From assembly GCF_900119825.1 (NCBI RefSeq), contig NZ_FPKR01000016.1, positions 1-64,000 on the forward strand: DNA of 64,000 nucleotides, in the 5' to 3' direction. The stretch is from Chitinimonas taiwanensis DSM 18899 (lineage in GTDB: Bacteria; Pseudomonadota; Gammaproteobacteria; Burkholderiales; Chitinimonadaceae). Below, in pieces: positions 7,846 to 17,065 of the stretch; positions within the stretch are counted from its first letter, which is position 1, and each line of letters opens with the position of its first letter. Position numbers and translations under genes: made by a program. The notes beneath the pieces were generated by a model. That model made no database searches. It worked only from the letters and a program-made list of their open reading frames with translations, and was not told the origin of the DNA.

Positions 7846-7965
7846 GGTAAGGCGTGAGGGGTGAGGTGTCGTTCAGCGGCGCAGCCGCACCAGATCAAGT
7901 GTCGCTGCGCGACAGCCGGTACACCTCACACCTATCACCTCACGCCTCACGCATCACCAAGGAAC
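7846..7965. repeat. Imperfect inverted repeat between transporter and kinase genes
   Basis: The left arm is a run of GTGAGG-like units (GGCGTGAGGGGTGAGGTGT). The right arm is its approximate complement (ACACCTCACACCTATCACCT, then CACGCCTCAC). About 55 bases separate them, including CGCTGCGCGACAGC. This resembles intergenic repetitive elements of betaproteobacteria. It lies inside the operon, so it may shape mRNA processing; that is inference. Confidence 0.45.
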
Positions 7966-7973
7966 CAAGCGCC

Positions 7974-9719
7974 ATGCTGCAACTCGCCATCGGCACCGCT
8001 ACCGATACCGGCCCCAAGCCGCGCAACGAAGATGCGCTGGCGGCGATCGAGCCGCCGGCCGGCTTCGAGGCCAGCAAGGGTTGGCTATTGGCGCTGGCCG
8101 ATGGGGTCAGCCAGTCGGCGGATGGCAAGCTGGCCGCTCAGGCCACGGTGCGCGGCCTGGTGTCTGATTACTACGCCACCCCCGATACCTGGGAGCCGGC
8201 GCATGCGATCGATCGCATCGTTAGCGCCCAGAATCTGTGGCTGAACGGCCAGGCCGGTAGCGGCGAGCCGCTGGCCACCACGCTCAGCGCGCTGGTGCTA
8301 CGTGGGCGGCGCTTTACCTTGGCCCATGTCGGCGATTGCCGCGTGTATCGCATGAAGGGCGGGCGCTTCGAGCAGCTGAGTGAGGACCATGTCTGGCAGC
8401 ACGAAGGCTTTCAGCATGTGCTCAAGCGCGCGGTGGGTCTCGACAAGCATGTGGTGCTCGACTTCCGTGATGGCGAGCTGGCCGAGGGCGATGTGTTCAC
8501 GCTGCTGTGCGACGGGGTGTGGGCAGCGCTGGGCGATGTGGAAGTCCATCGCCTGCTGCAGCTGCACGACGAGCCGCAGCGCGCCGCCGAAGCGCTGGTG
8601 GCCGCTGCCCTGGCGGCCAATGCGCAGGACAATGTTTCGGCCATCGTGCTGCGCGTGCTGTCCCTGCCGGGCAGCGGCCTGCGCGACGAATTGGCCAGTG
8701 CCCCGGCCCTGGCGGTATTGCCGCGCCTGAAACCGGGTCAGCAGGTGGCCGGCTTCACCGTAGAAAAGCTGTTGGCAGAAAGCCGCGCCAGCCTCGTCTA
8801 CCTGGCGCGCGATGCACAAGGCCAGCGCGCGGTGCTGAAGACGCTGACCGAGCTGGCCGGCGCCGATGAAGAACTGGCGCAGGGTCTGCTGACCGAGGGC
8901 TGGCTGATGAAGCGCGTCGGCAGCCACTACCTGCCCGAACTGATCGAGCCGCAGGAACGCCAATGGCTGATGCTGGCCATGCGCTGGTATCCGGGCGAGA
9001 CCCTAGGCGACAAGCTGGCGCGCGGCGAGCGCATTAGCGCGGTAGAGGCGGTGCGCATCGGCCTGCGCCTGAGCCGCGCGCTGAGCGGCCTACACCGGCT
9101 CGACATCCTGCACCGCGACATCAAGCCGGAAAACCTGCACCTCGATCCGGAAGGGCGCTTGCGCCTATTGGACCTGGGTGTGGCGCACTGCCCGGGCATT
9201 ACCGTGGAGGGTGATGCCACGCCGGGCACGGCAAGCTTCCTGGCCCCGGAACAATTCGGTGGCGCGCGCGCCAGCGTGCAGACCGATCTGTATGCGACCG
9301 GCGCGACGCTCTACCACGCGCTGACCCGCCGCTACCCCTATGGCGAGATCGAGCCATTCCAGACCCCGCATTTCGGCGACCCGATTCCGCCCACCCGCTA
9401 CCGGCCCGACATTCCGGCCTGGCTGGAAAGCGTGCTGCTGAAAGCCGTGGCGCGCGACCCGGCGCTGCGCTTCGAAACCGCCGACGAAATGCGTGTGGCG
9501 CTGGAACTGGGCGAGGCGCGCCCGCTGCGCGTGGCGCGCAAGAGCCCGTTGGCCCAGCGCGCGCCGGGGCGCTTGTGGATGGCGCTGGCGCTGGCCTCGC
9601 TTGGTCTGAATCTCTTGCTGTTGTTTGTCCTGCTGGTCAGTTCGGCCGCAGATCCCCAGAAAAATCCATCCCGCGCAGACGGGGCTTCCCATTCATCGTT
9701 GGCCGCTAAACGGAGCTAA
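7974..9719 (+). CDS. PP2C phosphatase-Ser/Thr protein kinase fusion in the nitrate operon
   Basis: 581 residues from ATG 7974 (AAGGAACC upstream). Residues about 1-235 are a PP2C-type phosphatase: RNEDAL, LADGVS, GDCRVYRM, CDGVW and AQDNVSAIV supply the metal-binding acidic residues. Residues about 260-530 are a eukaryotic-like kinase: VLKTL lysine, HRDIKPEN catalytic loop, DLG in place of DFG, then APEQ. The glycine-rich loop is atypical (LLAESRASLVYLAR). A single membrane helix near 550-573 would anchor it with a short tail outside. Such fusions are known between nitrate transporter and nirB in other proteobacteria; a role tuning nitrate uptake or reduction is inferred from position. Confidence 0.88.
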   Translation: MLQLAIGTATDTGPKPRNEDALAAIEPPAGFEASKGWLLALADGVSQSADGKLAAQATVRGLVSDYYATPDTWEPAHAIDRIVSAQNLWLNGQAGSGEPLATTLSALVLRGRRFTLAHVGDCRVYRMKGGRFEQLSEDHVWQHEGFQHVLKRAVGLDKHVVLDFRDGELAEGDVFTLLCDGVWAALGDVEVHRLLQLHDEPQRAAEALVAAALAANAQDNVSAIVLRVLSLPGSGLRDELASAPALAVLPRLKPGQQVAGFTVEKLLAESRASLVYLARDAQGQRAVLKTLTELAGADEELAQGLLTEGWLMKRVGSHYLPELIEPQERQWLMLAMRWYPGETLGDKLARGERISAVEAVRIGLRLSRALSGLHRLDILHRDIKPENLHLDPEGRLRLLDLGVAHCPGITVEGDATPGTASFLAPEQFGGARASVQTDLYATGATLYHALTRRYPYGEIEPFQTPHFGDPIPPTRYRPDIPAWLESVLLKAVARDPALRFETADEMRVALELGEARPLRVARKSPLAQRAPGRLWMALALASLGLNLLLLFVLLVSSAADPQKNPSRADGASHSSLAAKRS

Positions 9720-9723
9720 GACC

Positions 9724-12156
9724 GTGCAAAAACAGAAACTCGTCATGATTGGTAACGGCATGGCCGGGGTACGTACCCTGGAAGAGCTGCTCAAGCTCCA
9801 GCCGGATCTTTACGACATCACGGTGTTTGGCGAAGAGCCGCATCCGAACTACAACCGCATCCTGCTGAGCCCGGTGCTGGCCGGCGAGCAGACCGTGCAG
9901 GAGATCATCCTCAACCCGGTCTCCTGGTACGAGGAAAACAACATCACCCTGCATCTAAAGAAGAAGGTGGTGAAGATCAACCGCATGAAGCGCGTGGTGG
10001 TGGCCGAGGATGGCACCGAGGCCGCCTACGACCGCCTCTTGATCGCCACTGGCTCCAAGCCCTTCATCCTGCCGATTCCGGGCAAGGATCTGCCCGGCGT
10101 GATCAGCTACCGCGATATCTACGACACCGAGCAGATGATTGAGGCGGCCAAGGTCTATAAGCATGCGGTGGTGATCGGCGGTGGCCTCTTGGGCCTGGAA
10201 GCGGCCAATGGCCTCAAGCTGCGCGGCATGGATGTGACGGTCATCCATATCGGCGACTGGCTGCTGGAGCGCCAGCTGGACGAGACCGCGGCACGCCTGC
10301 TGCAGAAGTCGCTGGAGGAGCGCGGCCTGAAGTTCGCGCTGCAGAAGCAGACTGCTGAGCTGGTGGCCGGGGAGACCGGCCGGGTGGCGGCGCTGCGCTT
10401 CAAGGATGGCGAGACCATCCCGGCCGACCTCGTGGTGATGGCGGTCGGCATCCGCCCGAATACCGAGCTGGCCGAAGCGGCCGGCCTGCACTGCAATCGC
10501 GGCATCGTGGTCAGCGATGGCATGCAGACCTTCGACCCGCGCATCTATTCGGTGGGCGAGTGCGTGAGTCACCGCGGCATTGCCTACGGCCTCGTGGCGC
10601 CCTTGTTCGAACAGGCCAAGGTCTGCGCCAACCATCTGGCCCAGTACGGCATCGGCCAGTACAAGGGCTCGGTGCTATCCACCAAGCTCAAGGTCACCGG
10701 CATCGACCTGTTTAGCGCTGGCGACTTCATGGGCGGGGAAGGCACCGAGGAGATCATGCTGAGCGACCCGGCCGGCGGCGTGTACAAGAAGCTGGTGATC
10801 AAGGACGACAAGCTGGTCGGCGCCTGCCTGTATGGCGATACCGCCGATGGCGCCTGGTATTTCAAGCTCTTGCGTGAAAACCGCCCGATTGGCGAGCTGC
10901 GCGAGCACATCATGTTCGGCGAGACCAATCTGGGCGATACCGGCCATCAGGGCCAGAGCCGCGCCGCCAGCATGCAGGACAGCGATGAGGTGTGCGGCTG
11001 CAATGGCGTATGTAAGGGCACCATCGTCAAGGCGATCAAGGAAAAGGGCCTGTTTACCGTCGATGACGTGAAGAAGCACACCAAGGCGGCCAGCTCCTGC
11101 GGTTCCTGCACGGGCCTGGTCGAGCAGGTGCTGATGAACTGCCTGGGTTCCAACTTCCAGGAGTCGCCGAAGACCCGCGCCATCTGCGGCTGTACCGACC
11201 GCAACCACGGCGAAGTGCGCCAGGCGATACGCGAGAACAAGCTGCTTACCCACAAGGATGTCTACGACTTCCTGGAATGGCGCACCCCGAACGGCTGCGC
11301 CACCTGCCGGCCGGCCGTCAATTACTACCTGATCTCCACCTGGCCACACGAGGCCATCGACGACCCGCAAAGCCGTTTCGTCAACGAACGCGTGCACGCC
11401 AATATCCAGAAGGACGGCACCTTCTCGGTGATTCCCCAGATGAAGGGCGGGGTGACCAATGCCAGCGAGCTGCGCCGCATTGCCGACGTAGCCGACAAGT
11501 ACGCGGTGCCCATGGTCAAGGTCACTGGCGGCCAGCGTATCGACTTGCTCGGGGTGAAAAAGGAAGACCTGGTCAGTGTCTGGAAAGACCTGGGCATGAA
11601 TTCCGGCCACGCCTATGGCAAGTCGATCCGCACCGTGAAGACCTGCGTGGGTAGCGAGTTCTGCCGCTTCGGCACCCAGAACAGCACCCAGATGGGCATC
11701 GATCTGGAAACCATGCTGGCCAATATGTGGTCGCCCCACAAGGTCAAGCTGGCCGTATCGGGCTGCCCGCGCAACTGCGCCGAATCCGGCATCAAGGACG
11801 TCGGCATTATCGCGGTGGATAGCGGCTGGGAGCTGTATGTGGGCGGCAACGGCGGCATCAAGACCGAGGTGGCGCAGTTCCTGTGCAAGGTGAAGACGGC
11901 CGAGGAAGTGAAGGAATACAGCGGCGCCTTCCTGCAGCTGTATCGCGAGGAAGCCTACTACCTCGACCGCACCGTGCACTACCTCGAGCGGGTGGGCCTC
12001 GACTATGTGAAGGCCAAGGTGGTCGACGACGCGGCCAATCGTAAAGCCCTGTACGAGCGCCTGCTCTATTCGCTGGATGGCCTGCCCGACCCGTGGGCGG
12101 CGCGCATCAAGGGTGCGCAGAAGAATGAATACATCCCTCTGAAGGTCATTGCGTGA
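9724..12156 (+). CDS. nirB: Assimilatory nitrite reductase (NADH), large subunit
   Basis: 810 residues from GTG 9724 (CGGAG nine bases upstream), 4 bases after the kinase gene. Residues 1-300 form the FAD/NADH module (MIGNGMAG, IATGS, VIGGGLLGLE, SVGECVSH). Two BFD-type [2Fe-2S] clusters follow: CGCNGVCKG with CGSC near 423-470, and CGCTDRNHG with CATC near 487-540. The siroheme/[4Fe-4S] centre is near 640-684: CVGSEFC (Cx5C) and CPRNC (Cx3C). It reduces nitrite to ammonium in the cytoplasm with NirD. Siroheme supply depends on CobA at the end of the operon. Confidence 0.95.
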   Translation: MQKQKLVMIGNGMAGVRTLEELLKLQPDLYDITVFGEEPHPNYNRILLSPVLAGEQTVQEIILNPVSWYEENNITLHLKKKVVKINRMKRVVVAEDGTEAAYDRLLIATGSKPFILPIPGKDLPGVISYRDIYDTEQMIEAAKVYKHAVVIGGGLLGLEAANGLKLRGMDVTVIHIGDWLLERQLDETAARLLQKSLEERGLKFALQKQTAELVAGETGRVAALRFKDGETIPADLVVMAVGIRPNTELAEAAGLHCNRGIVVSDGMQTFDPRIYSVGECVSHRGIAYGLVAPLFEQAKVCANHLAQYGIGQYKGSVLSTKLKVTGIDLFSAGDFMGGEGTEEIMLSDPAGGVYKKLVIKDDKLVGACLYGDTADGAWYFKLLRENRPIGELREHIMFGETNLGDTGHQGQSRAASMQDSDEVCGCNGVCKGTIVKAIKEKGLFTVDDVKKHTKAASSCGSCTGLVEQVLMNCLGSNFQESPKTRAICGCTDRNHGEVRQAIRENKLLTHKDVYDFLEWRTPNGCATCRPAVNYYLISTWPHEAIDDPQSRFVNERVHANIQKDGTFSVIPQMKGGVTNASELRRIADVADKYAVPMVKVTGGQRIDLLGVKKEDLVSVWKDLGMNSGHAYGKSIRTVKTCVGSEFCRFGTQNSTQMGIDLETMLANMWSPHKVKLAVSGCPRNCAESGIKDVGIIAVDSGWELYVGGNGGIKTEVAQFLCKVKTAEEVKEYSGAFLQLYREEAYYLDRTVHYLERVGLDYVKAKVVDDAANRKALYERLLYSLDGLPDPWAARIKGAQKNEYIPLKVIA

Positions 12157-12266
12157 ACACGGATTGACCATTGCTGAGTTGGCCAAGCGCAGCGCAACAC
12201 CCGGCACAGCCGGGTGCGAGCGGGCAGCAAGACATTAACGATTCTTCGCTGAGCCCACTCCCCCCG

Positions 12267-12283
12267 CCCTCGCGCAGCGAGGG
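12267..12283. repeat. Short intergenic palindrome (CCCTCGC type), copy 2
   Basis: CCCTCGC-GCA-GCGAGGG, the same arms as 6588-6604 with a different loop, in the 183-base gap between nirB and nirD. The gap has no other gene; a hairpin here could stabilise the upstream message. Confidence 0.45.
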
Positions 12284-12339
12284 AGCCTCGCCAAGGGGCT
12301 CGGGCTTAGCTGCAAACAGCGTTTTGTGAAGGAGTAAGC

Positions 12340-12666
12340 ATGAATATGTCCGCATCTACCCCATGGGTTCACCTGTGTGCCGTCGAAGACATCCCCCGTC
12401 TGGGCAGCCGCGTCGTGGAGCGTGAAGCCGGCAATTTGGCGGTGTTCCGCACCGCTGCCGATACGGTTTTTGCGCTGCTCGACCGCTGCCCGCACAAGGG
12501 CGGCCCGCTAAGCCAGGGCATCGTGCACGGCGAGACAGTGACCTGCCCCTTGCATAGCTGGAACATCGATCTCGTCACTGGCGAGGCCAAGGCACCCGAC
12601 GAGGGCTGCGCGCGGCGCTTTCCGGTGAAGGTGGAGAACGGCGAGGTGTTTTTGAGTCTGGCTTGA
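12340..12666 (+). CDS. nirD: Nitrite reductase small subunit, Rieske-like
   Basis: 108 residues, preceded by AAGGAG. It has both Rieske ligand pairs, CPH near residue 50 and CPLH near residue 66, in the order DRCPHKGGPLSQG, then TCPLHSWNIDL. Some enterobacterial NirD proteins lack these ligands, so this one may carry a real [2Fe-2S] cluster. It partners NirB in the cytoplasm. Confidence 0.92.
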   Translation: MNMSASTPWVHLCAVEDIPRLGSRVVEREAGNLAVFRTAADTVFALLDRCPHKGGPLSQGIVHGETVTCPLHSWNIDLVTGEAKAPDEGCARRFPVKVENGEVFLSLA

Positions 12667-12690
12667 TTGCGGCTTAGCCGCCTTCCTACC

Positions 12691-12723
12691 ACTCCCCCTC
12701 CGGGAGAGGGGTTGGGGTGATGG
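12691..12723. repeat. REP-like palindrome between nirD and nasA
   Basis: ACTCCCCCTCCGGGAGAGGG followed by GTTGGGGTGATGG. The CTCCC and GGGAG halves make a small hairpin, and the GAGAGGGGTTGGGGTGA wording is common in intergenic repeats of many proteobacteria. It lies in the 122-base gap before nasA. Confidence 0.4.
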
Positions 12724-12788
12724 TGGCGCGACGAAGCGCCTACCTCATCAGCACCAAGCATCAAAACCAGGCAAAGCCGGAGCGGCAA

Positions 12789-15470
12789 ATGAAAACGATC
12801 ACGAAATCCACCTGTTGTTACTGCGGCGTTGGCTGCGGTGTGCTGATCGAAAGCGAAAACGGCCAGATTATCGGCGTGCAGGGTGATCCCGATCATCCGG
12901 CCAACTTCGGCCGCCTGTGCACCAAGGGCCTGACCCTGGCGCAGACTGCGCAGAGCCAGACCGGCCGCGCGCTCTACCCCGAGCTGCGCCTGAGCCGCGA
13001 TGCCCAGCGCCAGCGTACCGACTGGGATAGTGCGCTGGATACCGTGGCGGCACGCTTTGCCGGCATCGTGCAGCAGCATGGCCCCGATGCGGTGGCGTTT
13101 TATGTGTCCGGCCAGTTGCTGACCGAGGACTACTACGTCTTCAACAAGCTGGCCAAGGGTCTGATCGGCACCAATAACATCGATACCAACTCGCGCCTGT
13201 GTATGTCGAGCTCGGTGACGGCCTACAAGCTGGCACTGGGTGCCGATGGCCCGCCTACCTGCTACGAAGACCTGGAGCTGGCCGATTGCGTGCTGCTGGC
13301 CGGCAGCAATATGGCCTATGCCCACCCGGTGCTGTTCCGCCGCCTGGAAGCCGCCAAGGCAGCGCGTGGCGCGAAGTGGATTGTGGTCGACCCGCGCCGC
13401 ACCGATACCGCCGCGCTGGCGGACCTGCACCTGCAAATCCAGCCCGGCACCGATGTGGCGCTGTTCAACGGCATGCTGCACCACCTGATCTGGGAAGGGC
13501 TGATCGCCGCCGACTATATCGCCGCCCACACCGAGGGCTTTGCCGCGCTGAAGGCGCTGGTGCGCGATTACACCCCGCGCATGGCGGCGGAAATCTGCGG
13601 CATCCTGGAAGCCGATCTGATCCAGGCGGCCGAATTGTTCGGCCGTAGCCCTGCCAGCCTGTCGCTGTACTGCATGGGCTTGAACCAGAGCGCCCATGGC
13701 ACCGACAAGAATCTGGCCCTGATCAATCTGCACCTGGCCAGCCAGCAGATTGGCCGCCCCGGTGCCGGCCCCTTCAGCCTGACCGGTCAGCCGAATGCCA
13801 TGGGCGGGCGCGAAGTGGGCGGCATGGCCACCATGCTGGCCGCGCACCGCGATATCCAGAACCCCGAGCACCGCGCCGAAGTGGCACGCTTCTGGGGCGT
13901 GGAGCGGCTGTCGGATATTCCCGGCACGCCGGCGGTGGCTTTGTTCGACGCGCTGAAAAGCGGCCAGATCAAGGCGGTGTTCATTGCCTGCACCAATCCG
14001 GCCCATTCGATGCCGGATCTGAATACGGTGCGCGAGGCCTTGCAGACGGCTGAATTCGTGGTGCTGCAGGAGGCGTTTGCCCACACCGATACCGCCGCCT
14101 ACGCCGATGTGCTGCTGCCAGCCAGCAGCTGGGGCGAGAAGGTGGGCACGGTGACCAATTCCGAGCGGCGCATCTCGCGCGTGCGCGCCGCCGTGGCCGC
14201 ACCGGGCGAGGCCAGGCATGACTGGTGGATTGCAACCGAAGTGGCGCGCCGCATGGAAATGCTGCTGCGCCCTGGCTTGCCGACGCTCTTCCCTTATGCC
14301 GACCCGGAGAGCGTGTTCAATGAGCACCGCGCGCTGACTGTGGGGCGCGATCTAGATATCGCCGGTCTGTCCTACGCCCTGCTCGAGCAGGCCGGTCCGC
14401 AGCAATGGCCGCTGCCGCAAGGCCAGCTGCATGGCCAGGCGCGCCGCTACACGGATGGCGTGTTTGCTACCGCCTCCGGCCAGGCTAAGTTCCACGCCAC
14501 GCCCTACAAGCCGCTGGCCGAGCCGACCAATGCCCGTTACCCCTTCCATCTGTTGACCGGCCGCCTGCGTGATCAGTGGCACGGCATGAGCCGCACCGGC
14601 CGCCTGCCGCAGCTGTTCAGCCACACACCCGAACCCAGCCTGAGCATGCACCCGCTCGATGCCGAGCGACGCGGCTTCAAGGCCGGAGATCTGCTGCGTG
14701 TGAGCAGCAAACGCGGCCAGCTGGTACTGCCTTTGCAGATTTCCGACGAGGTGAGCAGCGGCAGCGTGTTTGCCGCCATGCACTGGAATGGCCAGTTCCT
14801 CAATAGCGGTGGCATCAATGAGGCCTCGATCGGCAAGGTGGACGGCAAGTCCTTCCAGCCCGAGCTCAAGCACGCCGCTGTGCGCGTGGAGCCGGCCGAG
14901 TTGCCCTGGCGCGCCGTCATCGCCCGCAAGCATCCCGATGTGCTGGCCCTGCAAACCCTGCTGCAACCGTTGCTGGCCGAATGCGGCTATGCCTCGCTGA
15001 GCCTGCAAGGGCGCGATGTGCTGGTGATACGGGCGGCGGCCAAGACGGCTATGGACGACTGGCTGGCGCGGCTGTTCACGCTGATTGACCTCTTGCCCGG
15101 CGCCGATGTCCTGGAATACCGCGACGCCCGCCGCGGCCTGCTCAAGCGTGCGGGCTGGCAGGACGGCGCGCTGAGCGGCTTCGTCTTCGCCGGCGATGTG
15201 CAGGGCAGCGAAGCGCTGCTGAATAGCCTGATCGATGCCCAGGCCTGGCAAGGCCCGCGCCTGGCCGTGTTCTCGCCCAAGCTGGCCAATGCCACGCCGC
15301 GCGACAAGGTGGTGTGCAACTGCACCCAGGTGAAGGCCTCGCAGATCAGCGGCCTGCTGCAAACCGGCGCCGAGCTGGAGGAAATCAAGAGCACGCTCGG
15401 TTGCGGCACGGTGTGCGGCTCCTGCGTGCCGGAACTGAAACAGATGTGCGCCAAGGCGGTAACAGCGTGA
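12789..15470 (+). CDS. nasA: Assimilatory nitrate reductase catalytic subunit, molybdopterin type
   Basis: 893 residues from ATG 12789 (GGAG eight bases upstream); the frame is open to 12717, but that stretch is the intergenic repeat. The N-terminal [4Fe-4S] motif is CCYCGVGCGVL with a fourth Cys in GRLCTKG. The molybdopterin domains run to about 800 (NTNSRLCMSSSV, GSNMAYAHPV, ACTNPAHSMPD, then RLRDQWHGMSRTG). A C-terminal BFD-type [2Fe-2S] domain is at 841-890 (CNCTQV, then CGTVCGSC). No signal peptide, so cytoplasmic: nitrate to nitrite. The extra iron-sulfur domain probably accepts electrons directly, since no separate electron-transfer subunit is encoded nearby. Confidence 0.95.
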   Translation: MKTITKSTCCYCGVGCGVLIESENGQIIGVQGDPDHPANFGRLCTKGLTLAQTAQSQTGRALYPELRLSRDAQRQRTDWDSALDTVAARFAGIVQQHGPDAVAFYVSGQLLTEDYYVFNKLAKGLIGTNNIDTNSRLCMSSSVTAYKLALGADGPPTCYEDLELADCVLLAGSNMAYAHPVLFRRLEAAKAARGAKWIVVDPRRTDTAALADLHLQIQPGTDVALFNGMLHHLIWEGLIAADYIAAHTEGFAALKALVRDYTPRMAAEICGILEADLIQAAELFGRSPASLSLYCMGLNQSAHGTDKNLALINLHLASQQIGRPGAGPFSLTGQPNAMGGREVGGMATMLAAHRDIQNPEHRAEVARFWGVERLSDIPGTPAVALFDALKSGQIKAVFIACTNPAHSMPDLNTVREALQTAEFVVLQEAFAHTDTAAYADVLLPASSWGEKVGTVTNSERRISRVRAAVAAPGEARHDWWIATEVARRMEMLLRPGLPTLFPYADPESVFNEHRALTVGRDLDIAGLSYALLEQAGPQQWPLPQGQLHGQARRYTDGVFATASGQAKFHATPYKPLAEPTNARYPFHLLTGRLRDQWHGMSRTGRLPQLFSHTPEPSLSMHPLDAERRGFKAGDLLRVSSKRGQLVLPLQISDEVSSGSVFAAMHWNGQFLNSGGINEASIGKVDGKSFQPELKHAAVRVEPAELPWRAVIARKHPDVLALQTLLQPLLAECGYASLSLQGRDVLVIRAAAKTAMDDWLARLFTLIDLLPGADVLEYRDARRGLLKRAGWQDGALSGFVFAGDVQGSEALLNSLIDAQAWQGPRLAVFSPKLANATPRDKVVCNCTQVKASQISGLLQTGAELEEIKSTLGCGTVCGSCVPELKQMCAKAVTA

Positions 15471-15587
15471 AGGAAAGGTGGGCTGCGTAGGGCGCCATGA
15501 GCGCAGCGATTCGCGCCAAATGGCCTTTTGCCGACCTACAAACCCGAAACACCGTATCGAACAACGGAACACAAGGAGGGAACCACC

Positions 15588-16337
15588 ATGCCACAAGCCA
15601 AAGTCACCCTGCTCGGCGCCGGCCCCGGCGATCTGGAACTGCTGACCCTCAAGGCCGCCCGCGCGCTGGCCAATGCCGAGATACTGCTGCTGGACGAGCT
15701 GGCGAATGCAGATATCGTGACCCTGGCTCCGCAGGCGCGCGTGATCAAGGTCGGCAAGCGCGGTGGCTGCAAGTCCACCCCGCAGGATTTCATCCAGCGC
15801 CTGATGCGTCGCTATGCCTTGCAGGGCAAGCGTGTGGTGCGTGTGAAGGGCGGTGAGGTGCTGCTGTTCGGCCGCGCTGGTGAGGAAATCCGCTTCCTGC
15901 ACGCGGCTGGGGTGGAAGTCGAGATCATCAATGGCATCAGCTCGGGCCTGGCAGCCGCGGCCAGTCTGGGCATCTCGCTCACCCATCGCGACCACTGCCA
16001 AGGGGTAACCTTCGTGACCGCCCATGCCCAGGACGATAGCGAGCCGAACTGGCAGGCGCTGGCCGCCACCGGCACCACCCTGGTCATCTACATGGGCATG
16101 AGCCGCATTGCTCAGATCAGCCAGGGCCTGTTGGCGCATCTGCCTGCCCACACGCCAGCCGCCGTGGTGCAGTGGGCGAGCACCGCGCGCGAGCGCCGCC
16201 TGCTCAGTAGCCTGGGCCAGCTGGCCAGCGAAGCTAGCGCGGCCGGCATGGGCAGCCCCGCCATCATCTTGGTTGGTGCTGCCGTGGGCGAGGCGCAGTC
16301 CACCCTGGCGAATGCCGCCTGGCTGGCCGCCGCCTGA
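15588..16337 (+). CDS. cobA: Uroporphyrinogen-III C-methyltransferase
   Basis: 249 residues from ATG 15588 with a strong AAGGAGGG site. Family motifs: VTLLGAGPGDLELLTLKAAR at the start, VRVKGGEVLLFGRAGEE and GISSGLAAAASLGISLTHRD. The usual VRLKGGDP reads VRVKGGEV, a mild change. It uses S-adenosylmethionine to make precorrin-2 for siroheme. Only the methyltransferase half of CysG is present, so oxidation and iron insertion must be encoded elsewhere. As last gene of the nitrate operon it matches siroheme supply to NirB. Confidence 0.92.
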   Translation: MPQAKVTLLGAGPGDLELLTLKAARALANAEILLLDELANADIVTLAPQARVIKVGKRGGCKSTPQDFIQRLMRRYALQGKRVVRVKGGEVLLFGRAGEEIRFLHAAGVEVEIINGISSGLAAAASLGISLTHRDHCQGVTFVTAHAQDDSEPNWQALAATGTTLVIYMGMSRIAQISQGLLAHLPAHTPAAVVQWASTARERRLLSSLGQLASEASAAGMGSPAIILVGAAVGEAQSTLANAAWLAAA

Positions 16338-16583
16338 GTTTCTGCCGGGCCCGAAGTAACCAAGCTTGCCAGGCATTCGAGTGCGCCTTAGCCACCAGCC
16401 GCCTGACTATGTCCCTTGGTCTGGGGCGGGCAGTACTGCTCGCCCTGGCTGATGGCGTAGCGGCAGCGTGCCGTGTGAGCTTGGCCTGCCCCGCATCAGC
16501 GTTGAAGCGTACGCCAGACCTTGCGCGGGGAATCTTCCCGGCCTGCGCGGGTCCGAGCAGCATTGACCTCGCTGGAAACCATC

Positions 16584-17000
16584 ATGCGCTTTGCACTTAT
16601 CCCTCTGGCCCTGCTGCTACCTGTCCTGCTGGCCGCCTGTGCGCCGGAACCCGAACTGAAACAGACCGCCGAGCAAGCCCAGCAAAAGCTGAAGGAAGCG
16701 GCCGATGCCACGGCCGAACAGGCCCGGCAGCTGGCCGAGCAGGATGCCAAGACCGCCCTGGGCGGCATCCTGCAGTCGGCCGGAGAGCTGGCGGACAGGC
16801 AGGCCGACAAGGCAATCAATGCGATTAAGGAAGAAGCGCTGGCTGCCGCTGCCGAGGCGGAACCGGCCACCCGGGCGGCGATTGCCAAGGCAGCAGAAAG
16901 CACGCAGGCCGCGGTGGACAAGGCCGCCCAGGCCGTCAGCAAGACGGCCGAGCAGGTGAAGGCGGCGGCACAGCAGGGCGAGGCCGCGCCCAAGCCCTGA
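16584..17000 (+). CDS. Alanine-rich coiled lipoprotein of unknown function
   Basis: 138 residues from ATG 16584. MRFALIPLALLLPVLLAAC is a lipoprotein signal with lipobox LAAC (Cys19). The mature part is almost entirely Ala, Glu, Lys and Gln in heptad-like order (QTAEQAQQKLKEAADATAEQ), so one long helix or coiled coil is expected. It resembles small coiled-coil envelope lipoproteins, but no family can be named. Nothing recognisable lies in the 246 bases between cobA and this gene. Confidence 0.65.
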   Translation: MRFALIPLALLLPVLLAACAPEPELKQTAEQAQQKLKEAADATAEQARQLAEQDAKTALGGILQSAGELADRQADKAINAIKEEALAAAAEAEPATRAAIAKAAESTQAAVDKAAQAVSKTAEQVKAAAQQGEAAPKP

Positions 17001-17020
17001 GGCCTTGGGCACAGGCATGA

Positions 17021-17045
17021 AAAAAGGCAGCCTAGGCTGCCTTTT
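17021..17045. terminator. Bidirectional terminator between the lipoprotein gene and efp
   Basis: AAAAAGGCAGCC-TA-GGCTGCCTTTT is a 10-bp-plus stem with T runs on both strands. It serves the convergent lipoprotein gene and efp. Confidence 0.85.
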
Positions 17046-17065
17046 CTCTCGAACGCAGGAAGGGC

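Noticed and set aside
10675-12369. Long minus-strand frames opposite nirB and nirD
   Set aside because: No family features; nirB and nirD are unambiguous on the other strand.
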